In this document: piece by piece, positions 11,853 through 20,120 of the stretch
Position numbering within the stretch: position 1 is the first letter of the stretch
Layout of the letters: each line of letters begins with the position of its first letter
Assembly: GCF_026340655.1 (NCBI RefSeq)
Contig: NZ_JAPEOZ010000001.1
Coordinates: forward strand, 3,348,001-3,412,000
DNA from: Streptomyces sp. NBC_01275
GTDB taxonomy: Bacteria > Actinomycetota > Actinomycetes > Streptomycetales > Streptomycetaceae
DNA length: 64,000 nt
Reading direction: 5' to 3'
Notes under the pieces: generated by a model
Database searches by the model: none
What the model was told of the DNA's origin: nothing
What the model saw: only the letters and a program-made list of their open reading frames with translations
Translations under genes and position numbers: made by a program

Positions 11853-13979
11853 TCAGCCCCCCTCCCGCAGCCCCTCCCGCACTCCCTCTTCCCGTCCCTC
11901 TTTCAGTACGTCGATGAGTGCATGGAGGCGCGGGGAGGCCGCCAGTTCCTCCAGGGTCACCGGGCGGCCCTCCGCGTCGGCGATGGGCAGCCGCCAGTTC
12001 GGGTACTGGTTCCAGGTGCCGGGGAGGTTCTGCGGGCGGCGGTCGCCGACGCCGTCGGGGAGCCAGACGCCGATCATGCGGGCGGGGGTGCGCAGCAGGA
12101 AGCGGTGAACGGCCTGGACCTGTGCCTCCTCCGAGGAGGGGTCGCTTCCGCCGCCCGCGCCCGCGAGGAGTCCGAGCCGGGTGAGCAGGTTCAGCCACTC
12201 CCCGGCGTCGGCGGCGGCGGCCGCGCGCTCCTCCTCCAGAGGATGGGTCAACAGGCCGAGCCGGTCGCGGAGTTCGACGTGTTCGCCGGTGAGCCGGGCG
12301 GCGGTGGACGGCAGGTCGTGGGTGGTGGCGGTGGCGAGACTGTCGGCACGCCAGCGGTCCGGGGGCAGCGGACGGCCGTCGCCGTCCCAGTCCCGCTCGA
12401 ACCACAGCACGGAGGTGCCGAGCACCCCCCGCTCGCGCAGCGCCTCGCGCACGCCCGGCTCCACCGTGCCCAGGTCCTCGCCGATCACCGTCGCGCCGGC
12501 GCGAGAGGCCTCCAGTACCAGGATCGCAAGCATGGCCTCGGCGTCGTATCGAACATACGCACCCTCGGTGGGCGGTTCGCCCTGCGGGACCCACCACAGG
12601 CGGAACAGGCCCATGACGTGGTCGATGCGCAGGGCGCCGGCGTAGCGGAACAGTGCGCGCAGCAGCCTGCGGTACGGGGCGTACCCGGACTCGGCGAGCC
12701 GGTCGGGTCGCCAGGGCGGCAGGCCCCAGTCCTGGCCGCGCGCGTTGAAGGCGTCGGGCGGGGCGCCCACGGACATGCCGGCGGCGAAGTACTCCTGCTG
12801 GGCCCAGGCGTCCGCGCCCTCGGGGTGCACGCCGACCGCCAGATCGTGCACGATCCCGACCGGCATGCCGGCCTCGCGCGCGGCGCGCTGAGCGGCGGTG
12901 AGCTGGGCGTCGGTGAGCCAGGCGAGGCGCGACCAGAAATCGACGCGGTCCATCAACTCGCCGCGGACGCGACCGGTCTCGGCGGACCGGGGATCCCTCA
13001 GTCCGTCCGGCCAACGCTGCCACTCCGAACCGTGCACCTCCGCGAGCGCGCACCAGGTGGCGTGGTCCTCCAGGGCCTGCCCCTGTTCGGCGAGGAAGTC
13101 GCAGTAGGCGGCCCGCCGACCGGGCCCGAGCGGCACCCGGACGACCGCTTCGAGGGCCTCCCGCTTGACCTCCCACACGGCGTCCCGATCGATCAACGCC
13201 CCCTTCTCCAGCACCGCTTCACGCAACCGCCCACCGCGTTCGAGCAGCGCCCGCATCCCGTCCGGATCGTCGACGTACGCGAACTCGGGAACGTCCTCGA
13301 CCCGCAGATGCACCGGGTCGGGGAAACGACGCGAGGACGGCCGATAGGGGGACGGATCGGTAGGCGCCCCCGGCACCCCCGCATGCAACGGATTGACCTG
13401 CACGAACCCGGCCCCCAGCGCCCGCCCCGCCCAAGCGGCGAGCTCCCCCAGATCCCCGAGATCGCCCATGCCCCACGAACGACGGGAGAGGAGGGAGTAG
13501 AGCTGAACGAGAAGCCCGTACGACCGTCCGGTGAAGGCGGACGGGGATGTGGACGCGGGCGTGGGCAGGCGGGGCGGGGCGACGACGAGGTGGGCGTGCC
13601 CGGTACGACCGTCGGGCGCACTGGCAGTCAACCGATGCACCCCTGGCGGCAGCTCCTCGACGGAGGCACGACTCTCACCCTGTTCGGTGTCGATGTGCAG
13701 CCGGCTGCCGGCGGGAAGGGCGTCGAGCGCCGTCACCGGACTCCCGCTCCAGCACACCACTGTCGGCGGCAGCAGCCGCGTGCTCAGCTCCCCCTCTTTT
13801 GCGGCGAGAGCGTCCCGCACGGCCGCCGGGTCGCCCGCGTCGACGCCGAGAGCCGCGAGGGCACGGACGACGGCGGCGCCCGACGCCATGACCGTACGGT
13901 CCGGCGACGGCTGAAACGAAGCGGCGACACCGTACAGCCCTGCCAGCCGGACGAGCTCCTCGCCGAGGGGTGCGGTCAT
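11853..13979 (-). CDS. malQ: 4-alpha-glucanotransferase (amylomaltase, GH77)
   Basis: 708 aa. Transfers alpha-1,4-glucan segments between maltooligosaccharides in cytoplasmic maltodextrin and glycogen metabolism. The nucleophile Asp453 is in RIDHVMGLFR and the acid/base Glu501 in VIGEDLGTV, both GH77 signatures. A ~120-residue N-terminal extension is typical of actinobacterial and E. coli-type MalQ. Start ATG 13979 directly follows the stop of the upstream 87-aa gene (TAGATG), so they form an operon. No maltose transporter genes are adjacent. Confidence 0.95.
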   Translation of the reverse strand: MTAPLGEELVRLAGLYGVAASFQPSPDRTVMASGAAVVRALAALGVDAGDPAAVRDALAAKEGELSTRLLPPTVVCWSGSPVTALDALPAGSRLHIDTEQGESRASVEELPPGVHRLTASAPDGRTGHAHLVVAPPRLPTPASTSPSAFTGRSYGLLVQLYSLLSRRSWGMGDLGDLGELAAWAGRALGAGFVQVNPLHAGVPGAPTDPSPYRPSSRRFPDPVHLRVEDVPEFAYVDDPDGMRALLERGGRLREAVLEKGALIDRDAVWEVKREALEAVVRVPLGPGRRAAYCDFLAEQGQALEDHATWCALAEVHGSEWQRWPDGLRDPRSAETGRVRGELMDRVDFWSRLAWLTDAQLTAAQRAAREAGMPVGIVHDLAVGVHPEGADAWAQQEYFAAGMSVGAPPDAFNARGQDWGLPPWRPDRLAESGYAPYRRLLRALFRYAGALRIDHVMGLFRLWWVPQGEPPTEGAYVRYDAEAMLAILVLEASRAGATVIGEDLGTVEPGVREALRERGVLGTSVLWFERDWDGDGRPLPPDRWRADSLATATTHDLPSTAARLTGEHVELRDRLGLLTHPLEEERAAAAADAGEWLNLLTRLGLLAGAGGGSDPSSEEAQVQAVHRFLLRTPARMIGVWLPDGVGDRRPQNLPGTWNQYPNWRLPIADAEGRPVTLEELAASPRLHALIDVLKEGREEGVREGLREGG

Positions 13980-14243
13980 CTACGGCCTCGCGAAGTCGGA
14001 GTCCAGGGCGGCAAGCGGCGGCTCGCTCGTAAGGGGCTCGGCATCGGGCAACGGGGGTTCACTGGTCAGCGGGGCCTCGGCCCGAGCACTCTCGGCACCG
14101 AAGACACAGACCCCGGACTCTTCGGCACAGGCGGAGAACTCGGCAAAGGGCTCGACCAACGGCTCCTCCTCAGAGGATCGGGCGGAGATCTCCGCCGACC
14201 GTTTGGACTGGGCCGGAATCAGGGGGTAAGCCGGTGCGACCAC
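13980..14243 (-). CDS. Small hypothetical protein in operon with malQ
   Basis: 87 aa, acidic, rich in Glu, Ala, Pro and Ser, with two copies of LTSEPPL. No membrane helix or known domain. The GTG start has an excellent AAGGAGG site 6 nt upstream and the stop abuts the malQ ATG, which together support real translation. It could couple ribosome flow into malQ. Function unknown. Confidence 0.6.
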   Translation of the reverse strand: MVAPAYPLIPAQSKRSAEISARSSEEEPLVEPFAEFSACAEESGVCVFGAESARAEAPLTSEPPLPDAEPLTSEPPLAALDSDFARP

Positions 14244-14376
14244 GGTGGCCTCCTTGTCGGGTACGGCATCGGTACGACGTCGGGTGCAGCCCCCGAAGGG
14301 GCTATCGCAGCCCTACCCCGTGCGCCGCGGGCAACTCGCTTCTTGAGGCAATCCACGCCGGCGGATGCAACACGGC

Positions 14377-14406
14377 GTTCTCCTCGCGGTCGGAAGCGAG
14401 GAGAAC
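14377..14406 (-). terminator. 11-bp hairpin after the Imm53-like gene
   Basis: gttctcctcgc and gcgaggagaac pair perfectly around an 8-nt loop, starting 2 nt beyond the stop of the Imm53-like gene. A second small hairpin (agccccc/gggggct type) lies near 14286-14302. Confidence 0.65.
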
Positions 14407-14408
14407 TG

Positions 14409-14744
14409 CTACCGCTCCACCGAGGTGGCCCACACCCGGAACAGACCCAGCACTTCCCCCAGATTGAGCGGACCGCACGAAGCCTCGAAGACATCGTCCG
14501 ACACCCTCGCCATCCCCCAGTCCGAGCCACTGCGCCGAAATTCCGTCCCCTCATACGGCCGACCAGCCAGCAAGGTCTCTTCCAGATCGATCCGCACGGA
14601 CCAGCCCGGGTTGTCCAGCGTGTCGATCCGAACACCCCACTCATGCTCCCAATCACCGTCGCACTGAGCCTCGTACCACCGTTGCAGCCAGCCGAGCTCT
14701 CCGCCTGAGTCCGTTGCGTCTGTTGCATGCGTTGCGTCCGTCAT
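14409..14744 (-). CDS. Imm53-family immunity-like protein, orphan
   Basis: 111 aa from ATG 14744. The core WLQRWYEAQCDGDWEH, then GVRIDTLDNPGWSVRIDL, matches the Imm53 family of polymorphic-toxin immunity proteins. These small cytoplasmic proteins neutralise a cognate toxin. The N-terminal ~18 residues are a Thr/Ala/Asp repeat encoded by gttgcgtc-type repeats. No toxin, RHS, WXG or CDI gene lies within several kb, so it is an orphan immunity gene or has another role. It marks the left edge of the lower-GC block. Confidence 0.75.
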   Translation of the reverse strand: MTDATHATDATDSGGELGWLQRWYEAQCDGDWEHEWGVRIDTLDNPGWSVRIDLEETLLAGRPYEGTEFRRSGSDWGMARVSDDVFEASCGPLNLGEVLGLFRVWATSVER

Positions 14745-15071
14745 GGCTGGTGATCTTATGAGGGGGCGATGGGGTGGGGTTGCGCTGCTCGCTGCGGAAA
14801 TCTGGTTCACGGCCAACCCGGCCCCGGGAGACAACGATCTCCGAAAAGGGGAACCTTGTCATCCCATTGTGAAGTTCGACAAAATCGAATTTTACTCCAT
14901 TCGATTTCCGTACCTGATCTCCATCATTACCCCGGCACACCCGTACCTTCAATACGCATACCGACCGCTATGCTTCTACTGTCCACTTCCAGTCCAATCA
15001 GATCTTCGGACTCGAGAGCCGAAGACCCCACGTACGTCAGGGGTTTAGCAAGACCGGACCGGGGGTGTGAC
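14745..15071. other. AT-richer intergenic region upstream of a small membrane peptide
   Basis: 327 bp, clearly lower in GC than the core genes. It probably holds the promoter of the Imm53-like gene (left) and of the 43-aa peptide gene (right). No longer convincing reading frame was seen. Runs such as aaaatcgaattttactccattc are unusual for this chromosome. Confidence 0.5.
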
Positions 15072-15203
15072 ATGGCAGATCTGCGAAATCCCGACGAGCC
15101 GGACAGTGATCACGAACGGGGCCCCACAAAGGCCGACATCTTGATCGCGATCCTCTCGGCGATTGCGGCACTCGCAGGATGTGTGGAGCAGCTGACGCGC
15201 TAG
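15072..15203 (+). CDS. 43-aa single-helix membrane peptide
   Basis: A charged N-terminus (MADLRNPDEPDSDHERG) is followed by one hydrophobic helix (~22-37, ILIAILSAIAALAG) and a short CVEQLTR tail. ATG 15072 is preceded by a G-rich stretch (ggggg) 6 nt away. The Asp/Glu-rich head plus a single helix resembles small mobile-element or type I toxin peptides, but I cannot assign a family. It lies in a region of low GC between an immunity-like gene and a transposase remnant. Confidence 0.5.
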   Translation: MADLRNPDEPDSDHERGPTKADILIAILSAIAALAGCVEQLTR

Positions 15204-15584
15204 CGCCAGAACGTTGAAATGTGAGCCGGACGACGGCAGGGCCAAAAAACGGGCCCGGCCGTTAGCTAGTCGGCCGGACCCGCTCAACGACTCCACGCAT
15301 CGACCCGGCTCTGGTGGACTAGACCGGAGCCGGGCCCCTCTGCCTGGAGCCCGCTCGCTGTGACGTCTCGACTATCGAAGTCGAAACTCAAAGTTGGGCC
15401 TGTGACTCTTAAGCCCAGACTATAGCCCGCCGGCCGTCATAGGCTCTAGCCGATCCTCACAGGTATTCGATACGGGTCCGCGCTCTGCCGTCTTCGAGTT
15501 GAGCTCTGCGCGCCCTGGCAAGAGCGTTGACCTCATCGAGTAAGGAATCCGCGAGACGGAAACCGAGATGGCGGCGCGGGCCGC
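15204..15584. other. Intergenic region with terminator and a possible gene fragment
   Basis: 381 bp. A minus-strand terminator lies at 15250-15282. A minus frame ending at 15457 encodes a protein-like end (LGFRLADSLLDEVNALARAR and onward) lying one frame off the end of the gene at 15585-16109. That gene may once have continued here. The remainder shows nothing recognisable. Confidence 0.35.
15250..15282 (-). terminator. Rho-independent terminator for minus-strand transcription
   Basis: On the minus strand a cgggtccggccg/cggccgggcccg hairpin with one mismatch is followed by TTTTTT (reading from 15282 down to about 15244). This is the classic intrinsic form, rare in this window. It would end transcripts from 15585-16109. 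Confidence 0.75.
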
Positions 15585-16109
15585 CTACGGGCACGACAGG
15601 TCGTGGGGCAGATCGCAGACGTCGTCGCGCATGTGCAGCCTGCGGAGGTCCTGGACCAGTGCGACGGGGTAGGGATGCATTGCCCACTTGGCGAGATAGC
15701 CGGCCTCGCCATGCTCCGTGAGCACAGTCCGGGCCGCTGCCAAGACAGCGTGAGCGAATGCCGGACGCGGATAGGTCGCCTGCCAGATCACCGTGCCGTG
15801 GGAGTCCGGAAGGTCGGGGCTGACGGCGACGTCGGGGAACTTGTAGACAGTCACGCTGACCGCGTCATCCGTCGTGCGGAGCACCCAGCGAAGCTCCTGC
15901 GGCTCGGCGTCGAAGAAGAACCGGGCTGAGCGCCGCCGCCCGTACATCTCACCTGCTCCCGCTACAAGGTCCGCCAACGCGTCAGTGCAGTAGCTGGCGA
16001 TCAACGATGCCGTCTGAGAGTCATCGGATAGATGGCATCTCGCCCAACCATGGCCTACGAGTTCCCACTTCAGCTGAAGGGCGCCGGCTGACCCTTGATC
16101 CATCGACAC
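15585..16109 (-). CDS. Hypothetical cytoplasmic protein
   Basis: 174 aa from GTG 16109; ATG at 16103 is an alternative. The N-terminus LQLKWELVGHGWARCHLSDD and later FFFDAEPQELRWVLRTTDD suggest a compact alpha/beta fold. No signal peptide or membrane helix. It looks like an uncharacterised streptomycete family with no function I can name. The coding sequence may be C-terminally altered, since protein-like sequence resumes one frame away after its stop. Confidence 0.6.
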   Translation of the reverse strand: MSMDQGSAGALQLKWELVGHGWARCHLSDDSQTASLIASYCTDALADLVAGAGEMYGRRRSARFFFDAEPQELRWVLRTTDDAVSVTVYKFPDVAVSPDLPDSHGTVIWQATYPRPAFAHAVLAAARTVLTEHGEAGYLAKWAMHPYPVALVQDLRRLHMRDDVCDLPHDLSCP

Positions 16110-16149
16110 AGGCCCAGGCTAATGGCATCGATCGGCCCCGAGCTTGGGA

Positions 16150-16354
16150 CTTCGCGACGGTGCGGCTACGGACGGAGGTCACGAAGGACGCCGGCTCCCG
16201 CGCGGCGGCCCTCGCGATGGTCTTCAAGCTCGTCGAGTCCGCCCAAGTCCGTTGGCGGGCCGTGAACGCACCTCCCCTTGTCGCCCTCGTCCGGGCCGGA
16301 GCCCGCTTCGAGCGCCGCCACCTCGTAGAACGCTCCGAGGCTCACGCGGTATGA
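16150..16354 (+). pseudogene. C-terminal remnant of an IS256-family (Mutator-type) transposase
   Basis: About 65 residues read VRLRTEVTKDAGSRAAALAM, then FKLVESAQVRWRAVNAP, LVALVRAGARFE and LVERSE. This matches from memory the C-terminal tail of actinobacterial IS256-type transposases. The catalytic DDE domain, N-terminus and terminal inverted repeats are absent; upstream sequence in this frame is antisense to the neighbouring gene. A decayed insertion is the best reading and indicates past mobility in this block. Confidence 0.7.
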
Positions 16355-16403
16355 ACCACGTCAACTGGCCCACAGATATTGACAATTACTCAACCGAACC
16401 GGT

Positions 16404-17138
16404 CTACATGTAGGACCGGATGGCCACCGTGACATCCATGTCGAAGGCGTTTGCCCCTGCCCCGGACGGCAGGCCCAGGGCCCGGTCGAGCGCGCGGCCC
16501 AGGGGGCCGCAGCCACTGGTGGCCGGGGCGGCGAACTCCGCGTCCTGGGTACCGAAGGCGGCGACCAGGGGGTCCTTGGATATCACCCGGGTGGGATCGG
16601 TGTCCTTGAGCACCAGGTGGACCGCGTCCTCATCGCTGCCCACCGAGCAGCCCGACGACGGCAGGGCCGGCAGCCCGTGCGCCGAGCCTATGGCGAACTT
16701 GATGTCGAACTCGCCGCGCCGGGTGTCGTCGGACAGGAAGTCCGAGTAGCCGCCGTACAGCGGAGTCAGGGTCAACGGGGTGCCTCCCACCCGGATTGGC
16801 GCAGCGGTCATCTCCCCGAAGACCTGCCGGAATTCACCGTCCACACGGCCTTCCGCAAAGGTGATCTTCATAGGTTCGGTGAGCGGCTCGTCGACGGCGC
16901 CCATGCGCAGATGCCCCGTGGCGTGCATGACCTCGCAGCGCCAGGTCCCGGGATCCGCACCCGCGGGCAGCTCATCGACGGTCGGACAGGCGGAGAAGTC
17001 GAACTCGGGTAGATCCGCGGCCCGTTCAGCTCCATGCGCGGGTGCGGCGCCCAGGGCGAGTCCGACAAGCAGGGCCCCCACAGCAGCACTTGTGAAGCGT
17101 CGGGCTGTGCGGTTCAAGGTCACTCGGTTCGGCGTCAT
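16404..17138 (-). CDS. Secreted protein of unknown function
   Basis: 244 aa from ATG 17138; ATG 17150 is also possible. An Arg-rich n-region leads into a hydrophobic helix (VGALLVGLALGAAPAHG) with an AHGAE-type signal peptidase I site near residue 37. The mature part has Cys at the start (FDFSACPTV), in WRCEV, in SGCSV and in SGCGPLG, so one or two disulfides are likely. No known domain recognised. Divergent from an ArsR-type regulator across three TGCAGAGG repeats, so probably its target. Confidence 0.8.
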   Translation of the reverse strand: MTPNRVTLNRTARRFTSAAVGALLVGLALGAAPAHGAERAADLPEFDFSACPTVDELPAGADPGTWRCEVMHATGHLRMGAVDEPLTEPMKITFAEGRVDGEFRQVFGEMTAAPIRVGGTPLTLTPLYGGYSDFLSDDTRRGEFDIKFAIGSAHGLPALPSSGCSVGSDEDAVHLVLKDTDPTRVISKDPLVAAFGTQDAEFAAPATSGCGPLGRALDRALGLPSGAGANAFDMDVTVAIRSYM

Positions 17139-17149
17139 ACGCCCCAGCA

Positions 17150-17186
17150 TTGCAGAGGTTTCTCTGCAGAGGAAGGTCTGCAGAGG
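17150..17186. promoter_or_regulatory. Three TGCAGAGG repeats at exact 14-bp spacing, probable operator
   Basis: tgcagagg occurs at 17151, 17165 and 17179, always 14 bp apart. The middle copy sits inside the palindrome ctctgcagag (17162-17171). The array fills the space between divergent genes for a secreted protein and an ArsR-type regulator and is the obvious candidate binding site. Confidence 0.55.
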
Positions 17187-17215
17187 AATCGCTGCCATCT
17201 GGATAGACTGCCGCC

Positions 17216-17788
17216 ATGACGAAAGAGCGGAGAGCGGAAGCCGCAGGGCGGCGCACGGTCGACAGCCCCAAGGTGCTCAAGGCCCTCTCGCACCCTCTGC
17301 GCCTGCGTATCCTGCGCCACCTCGGCGCGGCGGGCCCGGCCACCTCGACCACGCTGGCCGCCGCCCTCGGCGAGAACACCGGGACGCTCAGCTACCACCT
17401 GCGCATGCTGGAGCGTAGCGGCCTCATCGAGGACATCCCCGAGCGCTCCACCGGGCGTGAGCGCTGGTGGCGCGGGGTGCGCGGCCTCGACATCCGCAGA
17501 CCGCCGCAGGGTGAGCTGACGGAGGCCGAGCGTGCCATGTCGGCCGAGCTGGACCGGATGAGGATGGAGGAGGACGTCGAGCTCGCCCGGCAGTTCACTG
17601 CCGGACAGGCGGAGTCCGAAGGCTGGATGCGGGGTTCACGCAGCCTCATCCACCTCACGAAGGGTGAGCTGGACGCGTTCCATGACGACTATCTGGCCCT
17701 GCTCGCGCGCTATGCCCGCGGGCCCGAGGACGCCCCCGACGACGCGCGACCCGTACTTCTCCGCTGGTTCGGCCTGCCCGCTGACTGA
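17216..17788 (+). CDS. ArsR-type winged-helix transcriptional regulator
   Basis: 190 aa. The winged helix-turn-helix (~20-90) carries VLKALSHPLRLRILRHLG and ENTGTLSYHLRMLERSGLIE, typical of HTH_20/ArsR-type proteins. The wing GRERWWRGVRG follows. The C-terminal ~100 residues are helical and contain no metal-binding Cys pairs, so it probably senses something other than a heavy metal. The divergent secreted-protein gene and the repeat array between them suggest local control. Confidence 0.85.
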   Translation: MTKERRAEAAGRRTVDSPKVLKALSHPLRLRILRHLGAAGPATSTTLAAALGENTGTLSYHLRMLERSGLIEDIPERSTGRERWWRGVRGLDIRRPPQGELTEAERAMSAELDRMRMEEDVELARQFTAGQAESEGWMRGSRSLIHLTKGELDAFHDDYLALLARYARGPEDAPDDARPVLLRWFGLPAD

Positions 17789-18261
17789 CCGTACGGGTGA
17801 GCTGAGGGAAGGGACCAGGTCGGGCCGACGTCTTCACGGGCAACCACGGCCTCCTCATTCGAGCGAGGCTTTGCCCGGACCTCGAACGAGAAGAAGATCC
17901 GAACGAGCAGAAGATCAACAATCAGTCACACCGCCCATCGAGACTGCGGCCCGACCAAGATCGATCCACAGGTCTCGACAATTGCTCTCTGGCGGCGCGA
18001 CCCCTTCGTCCCGAAGCAACTTGGGTGGGGGCGCGAAAGAAGTCGGTACGTGGGATTTTGACCCAGCTGCCGAATTCATTTCGTATCGATGGTCTGCCGA
18101 TCCGGCCCCGTTCATCGTGAGTCAGGACAAGCCTCAGCAGCCGACATTTTTGTTCCAGGCCAACAGCTGGAGCTTCCAGCCTGGCCGACACGAGGGATCA
18201 CTTCAGTTGCGGCGAACGGCGGATCACAACCCACTGACCAGAAGTTTTGATTAGAGTCGCA
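17789..18261. other. Intergenic region, possibly holding a decayed gene
   Basis: 473 bp with reduced GC. A plus frame ending at TAG 18254 encodes protein-like sequence in its last ~70 codons (WDFDPAAEFISYRWSADPAP, then FLFQANSWSFQPGRHEGSLQ). It has no ribosome site, and upstream it degenerates into Ser/Arg-rich text. It may be the tail of a lost gene. No repeats, tRNA or terminators were recognised. Confidence 0.3.
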
Positions 18262-18969
18262 TCAAGGCTTCGCCCGCCTCTCCTCCAGCTGCTTCACCAC
18301 GTCGGATATCGATAAGTCGGCCAGGGACGGCACCACGAGATCAGCCTCGGCCAGATCCAGTCCAGCGGTCATTGAGTTCGGTACGGCTATACAGGACAGG
18401 CCGGCGGTCTTGGCGGCCGCGATACCGTTGGGCGAATCCTCCACCGCCAGGGCATGCATCGGATCGACCCCCAGGTCGCGGCATGCCCTGAGATAGGAAT
18501 CCGGAGTCGGCTTACTTCTGATGTCGGCATCACAACAGACCAAGGTGCTGAAGTAATCCGCCAGGTCGAGGCGCTGAAGGTGACCGGACACCCAAGAGAT
18601 CGGCGAGCTGGATGCCACGGCCACCGGATATCTGTGACGCCGGGCCTCGTTGAGCCATTCAGCGATTCCCGGTTGGACGCTCTGTCTCCGGATTAATTCC
18701 TTACTGAGCGCCACTCGCCTACGAGTGGCCTCCTGCTCGTCTATCCGGACCTTCGAACTCCCTGCAAGCTCGGCGAGCAGATTCGGCCGCTCAGAGGTTC
18801 CGAGTTGTCTCGCCCACTCCGTGAGCGACGGCGGCGGGCAGCCGTAGTACTCGAAAAGCGCGACCCATGATTGAAACAGTGTCGTCTCGGTGTCGAGGAT
18901 TACGCCATCGAAGTCAAAGACGATCGCCTGAAATTTCCTAACCGGCCAAGGATAGGCTGAGCGCATCAT
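18262..18969 (-). CDS. HAD-superfamily (subfamily IA) phosphatase with a TTA codon
   Basis: 235 aa from ATG 18969, with AGAGGTGG upstream. HAD motifs in order: FDFDGVILDTE (nucleophile and acid Asp), VAVASSSP (motif II), SKPTPDSY (Lys) and AVEDSPNGIAAAKTAG (motif IV acids). The cap domain between motifs I and II suggests a small phosphorylated substrate such as a sugar or nucleotide phosphate. Codon 92 is TTA (nt 18696-18694), so translation may depend on bldA. It starts 35 nt after the PurC paralogue and probably acts on the same pathway. Confidence 0.9.
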   Translation of the reverse strand: MMRSAYPWPVRKFQAIVFDFDGVILDTETTLFQSWVALFEYYGCPPPSLTEWARQLGTSERPNLLAELAGSSKVRIDEQEATRRRVALSKELIRRQSVQPGIAEWLNEARRHRYPVAVASSSPISWVSGHLQRLDLADYFSTLVCCDADIRSKPTPDSYLRACRDLGVDPMHALAVEDSPNGIAAAKTAGLSCIAVPNSMTAGLDLAEADLVVPSLADLSISDVVKQLEERRAKP

Positions 18970-19004
18970 CCACAACCACCTCTCACTCTCGGCTTCACTC
19001 TTGG

Positions 19005-19922
19005 TCAGCCCTTGGCCGCCTTGACCCACGTGTCGATCGACTGTCCCGCCAAGCGCTCATAGGCCTCCTGGTACAGCGCGGCGGTCTCACGTATCAGCCC
19101 GTCCGGGAGCCGCGGTGAAGGGCCATTTCTCCCGTCCCAGCCCTGCTGGTGCAGCCACCGTTTCAGGCGACTTCTGCCGAGTGAATGCGGAGCTGCCTCA
19201 CCCGGCTTCCAGGTTCGCTCCAGCCAGAGTCTGCTCGAGTCCGGGGTGATCACTTCATCTGCGAGCACAACAGACCCGTCCTCGCTGATGCCGAACTCCA
19301 GCTTTGTGTCGGCGATCAGTATTCCTCGCTCACGCGCATACTCGGCAGCTCTGCAATAGATCTCGATGCCGAGTTCCCGGACGCGACGGAGAACGGCATC
19401 ACCTACAAGTTCGACTGCCTCCGCCTCCGAAATATTCTCGTCGGGGCCCTTGTCCCGCTTGATGGCAGGCGTGAACAAGGGTGTCGGCAGACGATCGCTC
19501 GGCCGGAAGTGCGTCGGCATGGGGATACCAGCGATAGTGCCGACCCGTCGATACTCGTCCCAGGCCGACCCTGTGAGATATCCGCGGACAACACACTCCA
19601 GCGGTATCATCTTGAGCTTTCTCACCAACATGGCTCGACCGGCCAATCCAGACGCTCCCTCCGGGAGATCAGAGGCGCGCCATGCCAGCAAATGGTGTGG
19701 AGATATATCATCAAGATGATCCAGCCAGAACTGTGTCAAGGCTGTGAGAACGGTCGCCTTCCCGGGAATCTCATCCTGGAGAACGTTGTCAAAAGCCGAC
19801 ATTCGATCGGTCGCAACAAGGAGAAGACAAGGCGGCATGGCCGGGTCCGCACCTTCGACGTCGTAGATGTCGCGAACCTTCCCGGACCCTGCTAAGCGGT
19901 ATCGAAGCGCATTCTTTTCCAT
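19005..19922 (-). CDS. purC: SAICAR synthetase (PurC) paralogue
   Basis: 305 aa, full length for PurC. Family motifs are intact: GSGKVRDIYDV near the N-terminus, TDRMSAFDN, VVRGYLTGSAWDEY, ADTKLEFG and LADEVITPDSSR. The canonical reaction joins aspartate to carboxyaminoimidazole ribotide using ATP. No other purine genes are adjacent and local GC is lower than in flanking genes, so it may be an acquired second copy. PurC homologues serve in nucleoside-antibiotic pathways such as pentostatin/coformycin. The adjacent HAD phosphatase is suggestive, but the specific role is unproven. Confidence 0.9.
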   Translation of the reverse strand: MEKNALRYRLAGSGKVRDIYDVEGADPAMPPCLLLVATDRMSAFDNVLQDEIPGKATVLTALTQFWLDHLDDISPHHLLAWRASDLPEGASGLAGRAMLVRKLKMIPLECVVRGYLTGSAWDEYRRVGTIAGIPMPTHFRPSDRLPTPLFTPAIKRDKGPDENISEAEAVELVGDAVLRRVRELGIEIYCRAAEYARERGILIADTKLEFGISEDGSVVLADEVITPDSSRLWLERTWKPGEAAPHSLGRSRLKRWLHQQGWDGRNGPSPRLPDGLIRETAALYQEAYERLAGQSIDTWVKAAKG

Positions 19923-20120
19923 TGTGGCTTTTCCCCTCTCCCAGGACTGCTGCCGCGCCCTCGCGGGAATCGACTGTGCGGACGGAGATGATCATAAACG
20001 GCAAGTGGATGATGCGAAGCCTGACCTCATACGCTGGCCCGCCGTGCGTGAGGGCACCGCCGTACAGTGCTCGCGGCGCGGGCGTGAACCGTCTGCGCCC
20101 GACCCGTCGATAGACAGGTT

